Shown in pieces: positions 4,878 to 6,437 of a DNA stretch of 6,437 nt. How positions within the stretch are numbered: position 1 is the stretch's first letter; every line of letters starts with the position of its first letter. The stretch is from the NCBI GenBank assembly GCA_043812055.1, contig JBDRMN010000004.1:1-6437 (forward strand), written 5' to 3'. Below the pieces are notes generated by a model, which was given only the letters and a program-made list of their open reading frames with translations, did no database searches and was not told the DNA's origin. Both the position numbers and the translations under genes were made by a program. Origin of the DNA: JBDRMN01 sp043812055. Its GTDB lineage: Bacteria; Patescibacteriota; Gracilibacteria; JAHISY01.

Positions 4878-6128
4878 TTAGACTCGCTCAATCTCGGCGC
4901 CCAAACTCTTCAGTTTCTCATCAAAACGTTCATAACCCCGATCGATATACTCAATGTTGGTAACTTCGCTTTTGCCTTTGGCATTCAGGGCAGCCAGGAC
5001 CATCGCAGCGCCGGCGCGGAGGTCGCAGCTGGCGACTTTGGCGGCGCGGAGGCGACCGTCGCCACGGATAACAGCCTGGTGGGGATTGAGTAATTCGGCG
5101 CGGACACCCATCTTTTCGAGTTCGAGTAAATAATTCAGCCGACCGTCGAAGAGGGTTTCGAAAATTCGCGACTTGCCTCGGGCCTGCGTCAGCAAAACTC
5201 CGAACGGAGCCTGCAAGTCAGTGGGAAAGCCGGGAAAGACTGCGGTTTTGATCTCACAAGGCTGGAAATGCCTCGTAGGTCTGAGTTCGAGGAAGTTCTC
5301 GCCGACTGTGAAGTTCGCGCCCACTTCTTCGAGTTTCTGAAAAAAGGAATCGAGTTGCTTGGGTACGACTCCTTCGATTCGCACTTTTCCCTGCGTGACC
5401 AGTGCGGCGATTGCGAGTGTGCCCACCTCGAGGTAATCGGTGGTGACGGAGTGCCGAGCCCCTTTCAGGTTCTTCTTCCCCGCAATCTTCAAAGTATGAG
5501 TTCCTGCTCCGGAGATCCGTACTCCCAGCTTTTTTAAAAACTCGCACAAATCTTGAACGTGCGGTTCGTACGCCGCCATCCGAATTTTCGTTTCGCCAAA
5601 ACTTAAACTTGCGGCCAGCAATGCATTTTCTGTCGCGGTGACCGAGAGTTCGGGTAGGTTGAAGGCTGTGGGAATAATCTGTTTAGCGGTGAATTTCAAA
5701 ACATTCGCTGAACTGCGATCTTGCGCCCCCAACTTCGTGAGTGCGTAAACGTGTGCGTGCACACTGCGCTTCCCGATCACACACCCTCCCGGGAAAGCAA
5801 TCTCGGCTTTGCCGGCGCGTGCCAGCAGCGGGCCCAGCAGCAGAATCGAAGCTCGCATCTGTTCCGCCAACTCTGCTGGCACTTTCGCAGTTTTGATTTT
5901 TTTAGTTTGAATCTTGACGCGGTTCCTTTCGAAAGAATACTCCGCGCCAATCTTTCCTAAAATCTCAAGTATCAGCCGTGTATCCGCCACATCCGGAATA
6001 TTTGTCAGCACACACTCCTGGTCAGTCAAAAGTGTGGCTGCGAGCAGCGGCAGCGCTGCATTCTTCGAACCGGAAACTTTCACGGTGCCGGAGAGCGGTT
6101 TCCCGCCGCGAATGATGAATTTACTCAC
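4878..6128 (-). CDS. murA: UDP-N-acetylglucosamine 1-carboxyvinyltransferase MurA
   Basis: MurA transfers enolpyruvate from phosphoenolpyruvate to UDP-GlcNAc, the first committed step of peptidoglycan synthesis, in the cytoplasm. At 416 residues it has the standard length. The substrate-binding KN pair is K22-N23 (SGSKNAALPLL). The active-site loop is FPGGCVIGKR (112-121) with catalytic Cys116, the residue fosfomycin alkylates; it is Cys here, not the Asp of resistant enzymes. FPGFPTDLQAPF (298-309) holds the catalytic Asp (304). ETLFDGRLNYLLEL (324-337) and DRGYERFDEKLKSLGAEIE (396-414) complete the signatures. The start is GTG at 6128, since an in-frame TAG lies eight codons upstream. No Shine-Dalgarno sequence is seen. 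A REP-like repeat begins 14 bp before the start. It is the first gene of the minus-strand group. Confidence 0.96.
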   Translation of the reverse strand: MSKFIIRGGKPLSGTVKVSGSKNAALPLLAATLLTDQECVLTNIPDVADTRLILEILGKIGAEYSFERNRVKIQTKKIKTAKVPAELAEQMRASILLLGPLLARAGKAEIAFPGGCVIGKRSVHAHVYALTKLGAQDRSSANVLKFTAKQIIPTAFNLPELSVTATENALLAASLSFGETKIRMAAYEPHVQDLCEFLKKLGVRISGAGTHTLKIAGKKNLKGARHSVTTDYLEVGTLAIAALVTQGKVRIEGVVPKQLDSFFQKLEEVGANFTVGENFLELRPTRHFQPCEIKTAVFPGFPTDLQAPFGVLLTQARGKSRIFETLFDGRLNYLLELEKMGVRAELLNPHQAVIRGDGRLRAAKVASCDLRAGAAMVLAALNAKGKSEVTNIEYIDRGYERFDEKLKSLGAEIERV

Positions 6129-6141
6129 AGGAGAAAGGATA

Positions 6142-6165
6142 CCCTTCGACTACGCTCAGGACAAG
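6142..6165 (-). repeat. REP-like repeat just upstream of murA start
   Basis: Read on the minus strand, it has the form CTTGTCCTGAGC...GTCGAAGGG, the same core as in the 112-bp repeats (898-920 and 1682-1704), which differ mainly in the middle. It falls in the presumed murA leader, 14 bases before the GTG. A shortened relative, CCTGAGCCTGAAGGG, lies in the opposite orientation at 6222-6236. Confidence 0.7.
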
Positions 6166-6258
6166 CAGGATTAAGAATAAAGGACTGAAGGGATAGGGTA
6201 TAGAGACCAGTCTTTGAGTTCCTGAGCCTGAAGGGCCTCTCTCGGGGCTTAATCCTGC
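6165..6258. repeat. 94-bp inverted repeat GCAGGATTAAG / CTTAATCCTGC
   Basis: GCAGGATTAAG (6165-6175) and CTTAATCCTGC (6248-6258) are exact inverses. The right member of the REP-like pair (6222-6236) lies between them, and its left partner (6142-6165) abuts the left arm. This makes a compound inverted structure resembling a BIME. Confidence 0.6.
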
Positions 6259-6375
6259 ATCCTTAATCCTATGTCTTGAACAAATTGATTTTCAGCTGTT
6301 ACGATTGCAGCAATTAGGGTTACCTTTTGGTTTCAGGACTAGGGTATCTTGGTGGCAACCTAATCCTGCTTTAGC

Positions 6376-6437
6376 ATGCCTAGAAGTACTCACACCCAAC
6401 TCCTTTCAATGAAGAAAGAACTATTCAAGAACTGTTA
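6376..6437 (+). CDS. Possible start of an unidentified gene, cut by window edge
   Basis: From ATG at 6376 the frame stays open to the edge: MPRSTHTQLLSMKKELFKNC (20 residues). The second half looks like the start of a charged helix. A second in-frame ATG lies at 6409. No Shine-Dalgarno sequence or clear promoter precedes it, as with the other genes here. The fragment is too short to name a family, and chance openness over 62 bases is quite possible. Confidence 0.3.
   Translation, partial: MPRSTHTQLLSMKKELFKNC

Larger units (their letters stand above)
6129..6375. other. Non-coding region upstream of murA
   Basis: The 247-bp stretch between murA and the rightward reading frame at 6376 must hold the murA promoter if murA leads its operon, but I found no clear -35/-10 pair on either strand. 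It holds a REP-like repeat, an inverted repeat (6165-6258) and a third TAATCCTGC word at 6361-6369. CTTAATCC also recurs at 6262-6269. Confidence 0.5.

Overview
The window looks like chromosomal DNA from a bacterium, most likely a member of the Candidate Phyla Radiation (Patescibacteria). That placement is an inference. It rests on gene content (VanW-like protein, compact MnmA and MurA, HU), on the lack of a Shine-Dalgarno sequence before every start in the window, on a perfect TATAAT six bases before a start codon (a leaderless arrangement), and on palindromic repeats of kinds I associate with such genomes. TGA is used as a stop in the VanW-like gene and the transposase gene, at family-typical protein ends, so the code is standard.

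Layout. 1-79 (minus): N-terminus of an IS30-like transposase cut by the window edge. 80-429: non-coding, rich in inverted repeats. 430-717 (plus): an HU-family nucleoid protein, followed by a strong intrinsic terminator. 771-1886: a repeat island around a RAYT/Y1 (HUH) transposase gene (990-1493). The gene lies between two nearly identical 112-bp direct repeats, each with two hairpins. These lie inside an outer inverted repeat, with a third hairpin, a 9-bp tandem array and a G/C-tract palindrome nearby. 1887-6128 (minus): three genes in the order murA, mnmA, vanW-like. 6129-6375: non-coding with a REP-like repeat and an inverted repeat. 6376-6437 (plus): a possible start of another gene.

How the genes fit together. 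MurA makes the first committed peptidoglycan precursor. The VanW-like membrane-anchored protein probably acts at the cell surface. MnmA makes the 2-thiouridine of tRNA wobble positions. murA and mnmA are 34 bp apart and probably co-transcribed. The vanW-like gene is 185 bp further on and has its own extended -10 candidate.

The most unusual points are the RAYT/direct-repeat unit, which has the layout of a single-strand-transposed element, and an in-frame 72-bp palindromic repeat inside mnmA. A short version of the latter lies between the transposase and the vanW-like gene.
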